A stretch of 64,000 nucleotides of DNA from Ananas comosus (lineage: Eukaryota > Streptophyta > Magnoliopsida > Poales > Bromeliaceae), in NCBI RefSeq assembly GCF_001540865.1, contig NC_033621.1, forward strand, positions 10,246,832 through 10,310,831. Reading direction: 5' to 3'. Each line of letters starts with the position of its first letter. The stretch's first letter is position 1. A program made the position numbers and the translations under genes. A model generated the notes under the pieces. That model was not told where the DNA came from. It did no database searches and was given only the letters and a program-made list of their open reading frames with translations. Below are positions 1 to 11,293 of the stretch, one piece after another.

Positions 1-125
1 TATAGAGTTCGACTACTGTACTGTTAATAACACCAAACACTTGGTGCTATCAAGTTTTTCACTGTTAGATCTATCCCTTTGGCTATTTCCACATGTATAG
101 TAGCCTTATTATCTGATTATAGGAT
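1..125. mobile_element. Fragment of short hairpin-tipped miniature element
   Basis: The left end reads TATAGAGTTCGACTACTGTA and is followed by a small hairpin (ACCAAACACTTGGTGCT). It matches the ends of similar elements near 4.5, 20.3, 22.0 and 22.25 kb. A TATAGTAGCC-like right end lies near 107-117. The left part may continue outside the window, and no target duplication can be checked. Confidence 0.4.
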
Positions 126-602
126 GAGGTTTGACACCTTTTGTCACAACAAATGGGCTACAGGTGGTTCTAGTGCCAAAATAGGCATCTCGGGGCCAAA
201 CTGGTGATTTTCGGGATTCCAATTCTCCGTTTTGGCACACTTTCATGCGCCTATCCCAACAACAGCTTAAAATTAATATTTTGGGATGAAGGGCAAGGTG
301 GGCTAAGTATTTGACATGTTTGGGACATCTTGTAGGCTGCAGTGGTGTTCTGGCTAGCTGGTACGACGATTCGGTGAGTATTCGGTGACGGTTTAACGGG
401 ATCTAGAAATCCGATCCTAGCTACCTCAGTTTGGGTTTATGACTTGAGTCATAGGTATTAGTAATTAGTGAGTTTGAGTTAATTACAGATTGGGTTGGAC
501 TTTATATAGGTCTGAGCAGTAGCAAGTGTTGGGCCTGTCTGAAATAATATATAAAAAAAAATGAGGCCCAACTTAGGCTAGTTTTGATCCAAACCGGACT
601 AC

Positions 603-605
<3 letters not shown>
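126..605. other. Intergenic stretch without recognised features
   Basis: No coding potential, RNA gene or repeat end was recognised here. Composition is ordinary for plant intergenic DNA. Confidence 0.5.

Positions 606-654
<49 letters not shown>
606..654. repeat. (TA)n microsatellite
   Basis: An uninterrupted TA dinucleotide run of about 24 units, directly visible. Confidence 0.95.
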
Positions 655-659
<5 letters not shown>

Positions 660-816
660 ATATTTAATACTACATAAAAAGAAAATATTATATGAATATT
701 TATATAAATAAAAAATATATATCAGCGAGTGAGGTGCACTGTGGACCTCTCACGCGGTCCATGCTGTTGGCGCAATTCCATGAACAAAAGAGGTTTTTCT
801 TTTTTCTTTTGACTTA

Positions 817-1240
817 CACTACAACAGAATTAGATTATAGGGACACATGTTTAGGACACTATTGTGTAAGTGTTACATTTATGTCAAAACTTAAAAAAAA
901 ACTACTAATGCCTAAATATAAAGTCCAATCCAATCAAAAATAAAAAGGTACTTTACTCAACCCATCCCACCCAGTCCATTCGGTCCGATTACAAATAGAA
1001 AAGAAAAAAAAAAGAAAAAGAAAAATCGATTACTATTTTTTCTTCTCCCCTCACTCAGTCGACTAAAATCCTAAACGAAGATCCCTTCCTCTCGTCCTTC
1101 TCTGCCACCGCAGCCAACGAGATAGAGTTTCGGCGGTTGCTAGATGCTTAAATAAATGTTTGCAAATTAGCAGCACTCTTTTTACATTATAGCGACACTC
1201 TTTAACTGTCACNTATATATAGTTAGTAGAGGCGAGCCGC
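817..1240 (-). mobile_element. Truncated non-autonomous CACTA element
   Basis: The terminus CACTACAACAGAATTAGATT begins at 817. The following sequence matches the reverse complement of the complete copy at 18236-18752: the GGGACAC motifs, the CCCAATCCA region and the stretch around AACGAGATAGAGTTTCGGCGG. Similarity stops near 1213-1240, where there is an N and GC-rich DNA begins, so the second terminus is missing. It encodes nothing, and the small open frame over its left end is spurious. Confidence 0.75.
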
Positions 1241-1460
1241 CGCCGCCGCATCAACCACGTCCGCCGTTGCCACCACCGCGTCCGCCACGCCCGCTACTGC
1301 CGCCGCCGCCACGTACCCTGCCGACGCCGCCCGAGCCGCGTCCCCTGCCATCGCTGACCGAGCCGCTAAGCCGGAACCCATCGCGGTCGTACCCGTCGAA
1401 GCCGTCGACGCCATACCCGTAGCCGTCGTTTTGAAGCCAGCTAAACTCGCCATCAGCCGC
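1232..1460 (-). pseudogene. GC-rich fragment, possibly captured from a Gly/Arg-rich RNA-binding protein gene
   Basis: About 230 bp of strongly GC-rich DNA stands out from the AT-rich surroundings. One minus-strand frame gives a Gly/Arg/Ser-rich peptide containing DGFDGYDRDGFRL followed by SDGRGRGSGG and RGG-type repeats. This recalls the end of the first RRM and the glycine hinge of SR splicing factors, but the match is from memory and weak. It lies between a truncated CACTA element and a LINE, a common place for captured gene pieces. A simple GC-rich low-complexity tract is the alternative. Confidence 0.25.
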
Positions 1461-1562
1461 TGTTCACCGGAGCCCTCACAGTGAGGTCAAGGATTGGAAC
1501 CCAACCATTCTTGCCTCGGGAGCAAGAAACAACAAAATCAAGAAAAGGTGTGGCTTTCCTAT

Positions 1563-1606
1563 TTAGTATCTTAGAACGGTGGGGTTAGTATCTTAGAATG
1601 GTGGGG
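1563..1606 (+). repeat. 22-bp tandem duplication inside the LINE
   Basis: Two copies, 1563-1584 and 1585-1606, differ at one base. The length is not a multiple of three, so the duplication shifts the RT frame. Confidence 0.85.
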
Positions 1607-2041
1607 CTTTGACGATAAGTGGTGTGGCTGGATCAAACTCTATGTGTGTTGTGCCAAGACAGTTATACTGGTTAATGGCGAAGCAACCAAATGGATTAAG
1701 ATAAAAAAAGGGGGTAAGACAGGGGGACCCGCTTTCCCCGTTTCTCTTCCTCCTAGTGGCAGAGTGTCTTTATAGGCTGACGAGCGAGGCCATCTCTAAT
1801 AATCTTATTCAAGGACTCGGACCCACCGACCAGACAAAGATCACCCTTATTCAGTTTGCGGACGATACCTTTTTCTCCTGCGAGGCTAGGAGAAGGTGTA
1901 TGCGAAACCTCAAGTTCTTATGGCTCCTATTTGAATGGGCTTCCGGATTGAAGGTCAATAAGGATAAATCTGAGCTTTTTTATACGGGAAAGGTGGAGGG
2001 CAAAGCAGTTAGCCTTGCTAATATTCTTGAGTGCAGGGTAG

Positions 2042-2149
2042 GTGCTCTACCTGCCAAATACCTTGGGCTGCCTCTCTCTATCAGACCCCCTCTAAGTGCT
2101 CTACCTACCAAATACCTTGGGCTGCCTCTCTCTATCAGACCCCCTCTAA
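2042..2149 (+). repeat. 54-bp in-frame tandem duplication inside the LINE RT
   Basis: Units 2042-2095 and 2096-2149 are identical except for one base. They double an 18-residue segment around KYLGLPLSIRPP. Confidence 0.9.
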
Positions 2150-3617
2150 GTTGGATTTGAAAGAACTTATTTTTAGAATACAAAGAAGAATCGACGGATG
2201 GCAAGCAAAACTCTTGTTTAGAGGGGGTAGATTGATTCTGATGAACGCGGTGCTTACCAACCTGCCCCTTTACTTCTTGATCGTGTTCGAGACCCCCAAA
2301 TGGGTACTTACACGCATTGAGGCATTACGTAGAGACTTCTTCTGGAAGGGAGGAAGCAATAATCCTGGTAAAGGATGTCTGGTAGTGTGGAAGAAGGTTT
2401 GCAGGAGTAAGAAAGAAGGAGGACTAGGCATCTTGGACTTATCCTTAATGAACCGCACTTTACTGACTAAATGGTGGTGGAAATTTCATACGGCACCCCA
2501 ACTTTTATGGAACGTTCTTATCCGAGCCTTATACTATCGTAGAAGAAGACCTTTGAAGGAGGACAAATCCTTTAAACCATTCTCCACGTGGTGGAAAGGC
2601 GTCCTATGCCAGAACGAGATCTTTAACTAGGGCTTATCCTTTAAGGTGGGGGATGGCTGTTCTGTCGACTTTTGGTCACACCGGTGGTGTGGGGACTCTT
2701 CCCTACAAGAGATCTTCCCTGAGGTATATGCTGTGTCAACTAGTAAAAATTTAAAAATTGCCCAATGCCTGGGGAGCAACGGCTGGGATTGGAGGAGGAT
2801 ACTTGGGGACACTGTCACATTGGGCTACGGCCTATGTCCTAGCATCGCAAATCTCGTGGAACGAATAGTCGATTTCCGACCGGAACAGAGACCGGACAGT
2901 GTTGTGTGGTGCCGGAGCCAAAACGAAATCTTCACGGTAAAGTCGACCTATAGGATGTTGAGTGATGGAGGCATTAGAGACGACCTATCGGATAAGATTT
3001 GGCACCTTACTATCCCCCTCAAAGTCAAAGTCTTCTGCTGGCTCGTAATTAAGAAAAGTCACCTTACCGCTGATAACCTTCTTAAACGAGGTTGGACCGG
3101 AAATACAGCTTGCGTGTTATGTAGGGCGGAGGAGGAAACGGTGGACCACCTCTTTGCGAGTTGCGTGTTTACCAGCTTTTTGCTTGCATCCACAGTGGAT
3201 GATCTCCAACCTGATGATTTGGGGGATGATGTGCACTGCATCTGGGGTAGGTGGATGGAAAGGAAAGGAAATCGGCCTCACCGGACTAGATTAGTCAGAC
3301 TGGCAGCTGGCTGGTGGTCTGTTTGGAAGGCACGAAACGATGTTATTTTCAGAATGGCCCGGGTTGACCCCCTGGCTGCGATCCACTCCTGTACCCCTTG
3401 GACGAGGTTAGGGTTCTACCCTCCGTCCCCCCCCCCCCCCCCCCATTTTGCCGTATAGTAGCCAGCTAGCATTTACTTTTTTTGTTTTCTGTTTTTGGGG
3501 CGGTTCGCCCTCTTTGAGGCCCACCGTTGGTCTCCAGTCTGATTTCACCTAATTGCATCTTTTAATGAATGAAGTGACGGTAGCATGATACCTTCCCTCA
3601 AAAAAAAAAAAAAAAAA

Positions 3618-3875
3618 TCAAAGAAAAGGGGGTGGTATCTTATCCTTTGCTTACTTCAAAATTACCCATACTTTTTGTTTTCCTTAATAATTTGTGGTTT
3701 AACAAATAGAGAATTGGAATGAGACTTGTTTACAACTAAAAAATTTTTTTGAGAGAAAAACTAATTAAGTACACAATATAATTCAATTAAAAAAATAAAA
3801 AACCTTTTTTCTAAAACTATTTTATAATATAATTTATAATAATAATAGCTAGTGTAGCTTTCATAATAAACTATA
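3618..3875. other. Intergenic AT-rich stretch
   Basis: AT-rich sequence after the LINE poly-A tail. No gene or repeat end was recognised. Confidence 0.5.
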
Positions 3876-3879
3876 TATA

Positions 3880-4475
3880 TAGAAGCAGAGAAGTTGACTG
3901 TGGCTATTCTATCGCGTAGTTAAACTGCTCGGTTTACATACCAGAATTTATTTTTGGTGATAAGCTTTCCAAATCCGACAATCGGCACCGATTAACATGA
4001 TCTAGACCATTTACAATTAGTCTAGAAATCAAATTCATATTTTTCTTGGCAATCCAACTAACTGAACGATCATACGGTAAACAAAATCTATAATTTTATG
4101 CCGATATGGTGCGTTTTGCTCGTTAACCGATATAGAAAGTCAAATCATCTAAATTTGTGTTAAAAAATTCTTCTTAAACTATTCTAAAATAAGAATCTTA
4201 GATTCTAGACTCTCAAATATAAAATTTGTACATCACTTTTTGAAGCGAATAATTATTTCCATGTCATTCATTTTTCACTGTCTCATGATGGACAAGAGAA
4301 CAATATCGAAAATGTGGTGAAATTTAATTCCAGATTTTAGTAATAGTTTAGAATCATGTTTAAACGGGTCGATCATCAATTTGGAAGGCCCTCTATCATC
4401 TGGAAAACCCAAAATTCGGCTAGTAACGGCTCGGTTTTACGACCGATAGTATCGTAGCAAAACTTTCTCCCCCGC
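3880..4475. mobile_element. Long foldback miniature element (copy A)
   Basis: The left half contains CCGACAATCGGCACCGATTAA and ATGATCTAGACC. The right half contains the inverted counterparts ATCATGTTTAAACGGGTCGA and CGATAGTATCGTAGC. The same arrangement, with an inverted CGATCGGC-CCGTT-ATGATCTA core, recurs at 20.5, 21.4, 31.65, 55.65 and 62.8 kb. It has no coding capacity. The ends are diverged, so the limits are approximate. Confidence 0.6.
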
Positions 4476-4519
4476 ACCTCTCTTTCTCTCTCTCTTACTT
4501 CTCTCTTCGTATATAATAT

Positions 4520-4795
4520 TATTTACTATTAGAGTTGGACTGGGTTACTAATTAATAGAATCATATTTGTATAGCTACCAGTTTTGAGGCTTTGGATCAA
4601 CTCTTTTTCATTATTTTCTAATATTGCGATTAAATACTATAACGGGAGTGGGACACTCAACCCTAGCCGGACCACGTTCAACCTAATAACGACTATATCA
4701 CCTGACCCTACAATTTTCATCCAAGCCTTAAAAACTTGCATAGCAAAACGAGCGTTTTACTATTAATAGTATTTCCAGCCTAATTCTATATATTA
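4520..4795. mobile_element. Short hairpin-tipped miniature element
   Basis: The left end has GAGTTGGACTGGGTTACTA. The right end has TTACTATTAATAGTATTTCC and then TATATATTA. The termini are inverted relative to each other and match the right end of the element at 20281-20478. A long TA run follows directly. Confidence 0.5.
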
Positions 4796-4796
4796 T

Positions 4797-4830
<34 letters not shown>

Positions 4831-4880
4831 ATATATAAATATATATTATCATATATATATATATTATATATATATATAGT
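4786..4880. repeat. Imperfect (TA)n tract
   Basis: TA-rich microsatellite between two miniature elements, directly visible. Confidence 0.85.
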
Positions 4881-5143
4881 TAGGGCGTACTGGCTATTAG
4901 GAGCACAAGCAGCCCTTGTGCTCCTAAGTTCTTACCGCCATCAAATTTAATAGTGGTCTAGGGTGAAAGGGAGTAAGAGTAATTAGAGAGAAATGAGTTT
5001 GTCAATTTTTCTTTCTTTGAATTTTGCTCTCCACATTTTCTCTTTCTCCCATTCACCTAGACCACCCATCAAGAACTTGATAGGGCGGTTTAAGACTTTA
5101 GGAGCATAAAAGGCTGCTGTGCTCCTAACAGCCACAGCAGCCC
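4880..5143. mobile_element. Hairpin-tipped miniature element, GGAGCACAAG type
   Basis: The left end has a subterminal hairpin GGAGCACAAG / CTTGTGCTCC. The right end has the inverted counterpart (AGGAGCATAAAAGGCTGCTG, then TGTGCTCCTAACAGCC). The body carries CTAGACCACC against GGTGGTCTAGG-like inverted sequence. Both sides border on TA runs. It shares the architecture of the other TA-flanked elements here but not their sequence. Confidence 0.6.
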
Positions 5144-5155
5144 ACTATATATATA

Positions 5156-5208
<53 letters not shown>

Positions 5209-5235
5209 ATATATAATTATAGTATATATATTATC
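5143..5235. repeat. Imperfect (TA)n tract
   Basis: TA-rich microsatellite directly abutting the preceding miniature element. Confidence 0.85.
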
Positions 5236-5635
5236 TGGTGTGTGTATATGTTAGGTACAAGTATATGATGAGTACCTAGTTGGTATCGACTGCTACTATT
5301 ATTATTATTAAAAAAAAGGGTAATAAATAAGATTATTATTAAAAGACTAGGGTATTTTATTTTTTATGACCAACTTAATCGGGGGTGGCCCGCATGTACT
5401 AAAAACAGCGTAATTAATTAACCAGGTACCTAAGGGTACCCGGGAAGCATGAACCTTCTTATCTCTGACGACCGTTATTTATTGTACTATATATTTCTTT
5501 ACTCATTGTTAAGTGATATATAGTAAAAAAAAAAAAAAAAAAAAGTTTAAAAAAATTGCACCCCTAATAAATTCCACTTCCACATCTCTTAATTATTTAT
5601 TTAAATCTTCTCTTTTTTCCATTGGTTCATTTTTC
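5236..5635. other. Intergenic stretch
   Basis: Contains short ATT repeats and a poly-A tract near 5525-5545. No gene or element end was recognised. Confidence 0.5.
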
Positions 5636-5639
5636 GGGA

Positions 5640-6910
5640 AAACAGTAAGAGACACCGACAGAGGGGCTTGACGACCCAGGTCACGGTTACGGTAGAAGTT
5701 GTAAAGGATTTTATAGGTTGGCGGATTTCGTAATGTTAAATGGAGTCTTGAAGAGTTGATCGCGGAAGTTTGAAGAAAAGATTCAAAGTGAAGAACAAAG
5801 ACTCATTCGGAAAGCTCGGCACCTCAGGTATGAAGAATAGATCATTTGTGGTGAAGGTATTTCATTGTAATAAGTTCAGAAGGCTTAGCTTGCTTTAAAA
5901 CTCTTTTACTGAACTTTTCTGTGTTCTGGGACCGGTCCCAAAGGTTGAGAGACCGGTTCCCCTAAGGTCCTCACTGCGTAAATGTTGAGGCAACCGGTCC
6001 CCTGAGATGAGAGACCGGTTCCCGAACATTGGTATTTCTGTCGCGCAGCGAGGGACCGGTCTCTGGCTTGAGAGACCGGTTCCCGAAAGTTGTGATTTTT
6101 GTCACGCAGCGAGGGACCGATTTCTCACTTGAGAGACCGGTCTCTCACAGATCGGTCTCCTCGAGAGGACCGATTTTTGAGGACGACACAAGTTTTTAAA
6201 AAAGGCTTTTTGCAATCCTAGTCTCCTTCTAAGTCTTCTAAACATATAAATAAGCCATGGGGGTCATCTTAAAGTTTAAGACTTTGAATTTCTACTGATT
6301 CTAAACCCTAGAAACTTGTTTTTCCCGTTCTTATGGATCTATTCTAATAACAAGTTTCTAATAATCAATATCGACTTGATTCTTCGTTTTTACTCGAGAT
6401 CTTATACGAGAATCAAGTAGATGTTTAATTAAAAGGTAGACCCTCATCGCTTATGGGATTCTAAGGCTTAATCACCATAAATCTTCGATTCTCCAAGCTC
6501 CGGAAGGAGATTCGGCGCGTGGATCTCGCGTGAAGCCGAGGATTCGGTGGACGCTTCGAGGAGTTGAGGCGTTGAAGTTGCAAGGAGTTGTGACGAGGTC
6601 GATTGGAGGATTCCTATCGATCAAGGACTGGCGAAGATCACCATCAAGGGGAATTCGGTAAATTGAGTCGTGTATTTTTGTCAAAATCACTTGTACTCAA
6701 GTTTTCTTAGTGGATTTTCTTTGCGTGATCGGTCCCGTGGGTTTTTCACTCCGGTTTGGAGTTTTCCCACGTTAAATTCTCGGTGTGCTGTTTTATTTTC
6801 CGCTATTTCGTTTTATTTGCATCGAGATTTTTGTGTTTGCCGTTTTTACACCTATTCACCCCCCTCTAGGTGTTACTTACCTTTTAGATCCTCGGGATCC
6901 ATATCTTACA
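5640..6910 (+). mobile_element. Copia-type (SIRE-like) LTR or LTR fragment
   Basis: The right half ends in a CACCTATTCACCCCCCTCTA motif typical of LTR 3' portions in SIRE/Maximus Copia elements, followed by a GATCCTCGGGATCC segment and CTTACA. The left part carries the ACCGGT-rich block annotated separately. No gag-pol was found beside it, so it is probably a solo or truncated LTR. The left boundary is uncertain and no target duplication was identified. Confidence 0.55.
5931..6174 (+). promoter_or_regulatory. Paired ACCGGT/ACCGAT sites spaced about two helical turns
   Basis: ACCGGT cores start at 5931, 5952, 5993, 6014, 6055 and 6075. Relatives follow at 6116 (ACCGAT), 6136 (ACCGGT), 6151 (ATCGGT) and 6169 (ACCGAT). 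Within-pair spacings are 21, 21, 20, 20 and 18 bp. The sites lie in the LTR region where enhancers are expected. A role in binding a dimeric or phased protein is inference. Confidence 0.45.
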
Positions 6911-7734
6911 GAAGTTGGTGCTTCAAGCTGGTACTCAATGAGCCAGTATTTACTCGACTTTCTATTTTCTTTTACTTTATGAGTAAATTACTTTATGGTA
7001 GTCATTCCCTCTTTACTTTACATGATGACATCTCTGTTTTATTCAAGACATTTATTTATCATTATCTTGCACAAGGGTAGACAGTTAACATATAGAGTAG
7101 GCCTCTATACTTCTTGACTATCTGTGGACCTTTAGGTCCAAGCAATATGGCATTTTTCTATATCATCAGGATTCAACCTATTTAGTGACGGTCGGCTACG
7201 ATATCAGCTTTTTGCCAAAGGTTGCTTGATTTTTCCATATGATTGGTCACTGCACTTGGGTGTATTTATAGACACCGAGTCAACTTGGCCATCCACGAAG
7301 GGTGCACTTATCCGGATAGGTCGTCCAGTGTGACATATGCATCAGGTCGATGCATTATAGTGACGGGCAATGCTTGAGGTCGACGGACCAATGTGGCAAG
7401 TTACGGATTTGGCATTGATGTCGACTACTTGTTCCTTATGGCATCTTAAGTGATAGGCTTCTTTTTCTACGGTAGTGGCACTTGGGTTTCCATTCTCTTC
7501 TTATACACATTTAGCTACTGTAGGCTTATTTGTAGCTAATCATATACGGCATGTTAAGGATTGGGTACAGGATTTGGATCATTCATCTATTTGGCATATA
7601 TACAGTGGATAGGTTTTTTTTTTACAGTAGCGGTATCCCAGTATTCATTGTTATTACTTGCTTCTATTGCTACTATAGGTTTACATTCCATTTCATATAT
7701 ATCTCATTATATATATCTCCACTATTTTCTTTTT
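6911..7734. other. Unassigned, probably retroelement-derived
   Basis: No domain was recognised. Short open frames here are AT/T-rich and look incidental. The sequence lies between a Copia-type LTR and a gypsy LTR. Confidence 0.4.
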
Positions 7735-8662
7735 CGGTGAATATGGCTTGCCTTCGTGGCTTTGTCATATCTACTAGAAAATCTCACATTTTCGCACCCC
7801 ACTATTTTCCACAGGTGACACGGGTGAGGAGGTAAGTTAGGGCGCAGCGTGAGGTTCCTAGTTTGCTAGTTTGCACTAATGGTCCCTTATACTTTGCAAC
7901 TTCCATTATGGTTTACTTGTCTTGCCTTATTACTTTTATTGCTTAGTTATTAGATCCCATGGTGGTTCAATTAGACTGGTGATGCTTAAATGGTTTTATG
8001 GCATATGAATATGTATGGTTTTAGGATATGGTATCGACTTTGGTTTTTGAATGGTTTTTGATTAATATGGCTTTGGTATGGTTTGGTTTTTGATATGGCA
8101 ACAGTTTTGTCTTTATGGTTATTGGCTTTGGTTTCTCGATTTTTATGTGGCAAAAAGATTTTCTACCCTTCGTGGTAGTTGGTTTTCAAAAGGTAAGATT
8201 TTCGTATGGAAAAAAGTTTTCAAAACAGCTTTCATGTTAGTTTTCATCTTTATTGAATATTAGATTTTCAAAATAAAATTTGCGAATAGGAAACACTTTC
8301 AAAGGATAGATGTGATTGAATGAATGTAAATTCACATCATCTTCGGTAAGGACCTTGTAGTAATAGGGCATGCATTATGTTCATAAGGGCCGGTTAGCTT
8401 ATTGTGCATATGCATTATGTTTTTATGTATGCGGGTTAGTGTACGTGAAAATTATAGGTTGTGTAGTGTTGTAGTTGGCTAGCACGTTGTGTAGATGTAG
8501 AAAAGACTCTGTTCGCGTGGACAGAGAAAACTCTATATTTGTGGTGGATCTGTGCACTCCGTGTGCAAGACAAGTTAAAAAATAGAATTTTTTACAAACT
8601 TTGGTTTTCAAACGGCACCTTTAATATAAAAGGTTGTAGAAAAAGGGCTCCGGGGCGTGACA
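7735..8662 (+). mobile_element. 3' part of a Ty3/gypsy LTR
   Basis: It begins with the module ACAGGTGACACGGGTGAGG and continues through CCTTCGTGGTAGTTGG and the TTTTCGTATGG segment. It ends GGGGCGTGACA at 8662. The same modules recur in the sense direction at 17.5-17.9 and 22.7-25.3 kb, and in antisense at 32.4-32.85 and 41.2-41.5 kb. The 5' part was not recognised. Confidence 0.6.
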
Positions 8663-10300
8663 GATTAAGATGGAACCATAGCGGCAACAACCATTATTTC
8701 ACTCACAAGCATCTAACTAAACCGCAAGCTAGGCTGACCATTGGAAGACCTAAGGCTTATAGGGATGTGACAACGCAGGGTGGTTGGGATTAAGTCTCTA
8801 TTGTTTTGGTGAAGTCTTATTAGTCTTGAGGTATATGGTTATTTTATTACTCTATATTTGTGCTATGGTTATGGCTCGGACTCGTGCTTCTGCCAAGGAG
8901 TGGTGGCGGATTATCAGGTAGGTATCAAGTGGCAAGGTGATATTCACCATATATACTGCTCATTGATCAGGTGGTGGCCATAATAGGCCAAGTTACGGCA
9001 CTTGCTGGGCCTATAGAGTTGATTCAGCTGCTACTTTGCAGTCCCCATTTCTTGCTTAGGGCATAAGAGCTACTATGGACACCTTCACAGAGATAGCAAA
9101 ACGGAGTGGCAATGACCACGGCTACTATAGTCGCTGCTAGGGTGTAACCCGAGGTTATGGTAGCAACCACTTAGCCGGCTGCGAGGATGGTTGCTGCTGG
9201 TGCTACATAGGTGGCTGTGGGTGTCGCTCCTTTAGACATCGTGGGTACGGTTGTGACACCTACTCCTCCTAGTTTCATTGGTGGCACAGATTCATAGATG
9301 ATGGAGCTAACCCAAACAAAGGTGAATGTGGCTAGTTTAAGAAATATAACTCACAAGAGTTCATAGGCGAGACTCACGACCCATAGATTAGGAGGCATAG
9401 GTCGATATAATGGAAGGCTCGTGAAAAAGTCTAAGGTAGGGTGATTGGTCAGTACTGGAGTACAAGTGGGGGTTCACCCGGTTCGTTAGTCATGTTCCGT
9501 TTGTGTTGCTGAATGGGTAGCGCAAGGCTTGGCTTTTAGTGGGATGTGTTTCGAAACATTTTCCCTCATTGAGATCAACAACATTGGTGTATCTACCTTC
9601 TGCTGGCTCATACGTCAATTTGGCATGCATTAGAACTTGTTGAGCACAATATTGGTGTCAGGTCTCAGTTGGTGCGCACTTCATGTGCCGCCATTCCAAC
9701 ACCTAAAGTGGTGTGTTTTGGGATGGTGGATGGTCTATGTAGACCTATGGCATATCACGAGATACTCCATGGGGTTAGTTGGAGGTCTTGGCACGTTAGG
9801 TGATGGTTAGGTGAGATTCGAAAATTGGTTAAAGAAATTGTGCTCCGATTGCACTTGTTCAATCGGTTGTTGCTGGGAGCCAAAGGACTCTTTTGGAGTT
9901 GGCTCAAAGGTTGGCCTAGTTTGGAAAGTCGTTTTACAAAGCCAAAGTTTCGACTATGTTATGGTGAACTTTTGTGCGGCATAGGTGACAAGTAGGATGC
10001 CAACAAGGAACCGTGAGAACATGAATAAAGGAATTTCGAGAATCCTAAACAACCCACTGCCAAGGTGTGTGAAAAGCCACCTAATGCCACTTGATGCCTA
10101 TGTGCCAACCGTCGGGGGTGTGTAGAATGCCGCCTAATACCACAGAGATAGGTGGGATGATTGGACTCGCTCCTAACAATTCCCATGATCGGGGGTGTGC
10201 GGCATGCCACCTAATATCTAGGAGTGGAGTGACTTCATAAGTTGAGGACATGTGGCCGGCGGTGGGCGACAATCTCACCGCCTAATGCCATGAGAATGGC
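8663..10300 (+). pseudogene. Decayed gag region of a Ty3/gypsy element
   Basis: Downstream of the LTR end is a degenerate primer site (ATGGAACCATAGCGG against TGGTATCAGAGCGG). A frame with many stops then gives an Ala/Val/Pro-rich stretch ending in PPSFIGGTDS, a typical gag N-terminal leader. Nothing can be translated as it stands. A decayed repeated motif around CCACCTAAT/CCGCCTAAT lies at about 10075-10285. Confidence 0.4.
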
Positions 10301-10309
10301 GGTGATGCT

Positions 10310-10945
10310 CTTTATTGACTCAAGATTGAGTCGGGTGACATATGATAGGGTAATGAAATGGTAAGTAGAACGGTAATAGACTTACATGTGGCATTTCATT
10401 ATCATGGATAGATGTATAAGCATGTTATTTCCTATATGTTTATGTATATTGAGCTAACCTATACTTATGTGTTTCATTTGGACTTGGTGGATCGAGTTTC
10501 TAGCTTAGGTGGCCGTACCCATTGGAAATTATGTTTATAGTTCTCAACCCTATGTTTTTCAGGTCCATCCACAGGTGGCGGCGGAGCGAGGAAAGGGCAT
10601 AGAGGAATAGATTGCATCCTCCTCTTTTGTTTTGAGTTTTCTTAGTTGGACCCTATTTAGGAGATATGTAGAAAATGGAAACATATGAATGTAATATTCT
10701 TTTTGGGTTGTAAATTTTTGGTGCTAAAATGATGTATGTAATAGAATGTTTCAAGTTGTAATAGAATAGTTTACTTCATGCCTTGTGATACTCTCTTTAT
10801 GCTACCCTTGTATTTAATTCCTGCTTGGAATACGTGAAGTATACATATTTGTGACGCCTTTGGCGAGTAGAGGAAACTCTGTCCATTCGGCGGGTCTGGT
10901 GCACATGCTTGAATTTCGCTTCCACTGTGGGCGTGGGGCATGACA
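10310..10945 (+). mobile_element. LTR (3' portion) of a Ty3/gypsy element
   Basis: It contains the module CCGTACCCATTGG, then AGTTCTCAACCC and TTTTTCAGGTCC, as in related LTRs. It ends GGGGCATGACA at 10945, just before a perfect tRNA-Met primer binding site, so it is the 5' LTR of the element that follows. Confidence 0.65.
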
Positions 10946-10953
10946 GGCTAAGG

Positions 10954-10965
10954 TGGTATCAGAGC
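10954..10965 (+). other. Primer binding site (initiator tRNA-Met type)
   Basis: TGGTATCAGAGC lies 8 bases after the LTR end, an exact match to the common plant retrotransposon primer site. Confidence 0.85.
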
Positions 10966-11293
10966 GTAGAAATGGTCTAGGTGAACCTTGGAGACCATAG
11001 AATAGAAACCTTAAGGACCTAGGCTCGTGAGTGATGAGGATCTATGAATTGTAGTGAAAGTTGAATTAATTAAGTCAAGTTATGTATGTCTCTAATAGGA
11101 TGTTGGAGGTGGATTCGATGTGTGTTTTATTCTCAGCCGAGGGTGTTCATATTGGCAATTGACAATATGAAACCAAGTGAGAGGAATAAGCACCCTTGTG
11201 TAACTTTCACCTAAATTGGGTTCGCTTTTGAATTTTATCTTGCGTTTGACTTTGATGGTCATGTTATTGACCAAGGTTGTTGTGTTTCATAAA

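Larger units (their letters stand above)
1540..3617 (+). pseudogene. 5'-truncated, disrupted L1-type LINE (reverse transcriptase plus zf-RVT)
   Basis: This is the 3' portion of a plant non-LTR retrotransposon ORF2. In order, the pieces are: an RT segment reading LFSILERWG and WCGWIKL, KKGVRQGDPLSPFLFLLVAE near 1700-1765, the catalytic FADD core in QFADDTFF near 1852, the KYLGLPLSIRPP segment, then FRGGRLILMNAVL. It ends with a zf-RVT domain (about 2900-3190) that carries CVLC, H and C ligands. The frame is broken by a small duplication at 1563-1606, a shift in the A/G run near 1700, a shift near 2145, and a Trp-to-stop change at 2628-2630. A poly-C run (about 3425-3443) and a terminal poly-A (about 3600-3617) close it. 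It is not functional. Confidence 0.85.

Noticed and set aside
692..943. 83-codon open frame
   Set aside because: It spans TA-rich DNA and the terminus of a CACTA element; no protein-like composition or homology.
1223..1453. 76-codon Ala-rich minus-strand frame
   Set aside because: Ala runs are a frame artefact of GCC/GGC repeats; a neighbouring frame gives the more protein-like RGG/SR-type peptide.
5931..6174. CRISPR-like regularly spaced repeats
   Set aside because: Repeats are short palindromes within a plant LTR, with no unique equal-length spacers; the organism is a eukaryote.
6670..7080. 136-codon frame with hydrophobic, Phe-rich content
   Set aside because: It lies across the 3' part of a Copia-type LTR; composition follows the T-rich DNA.
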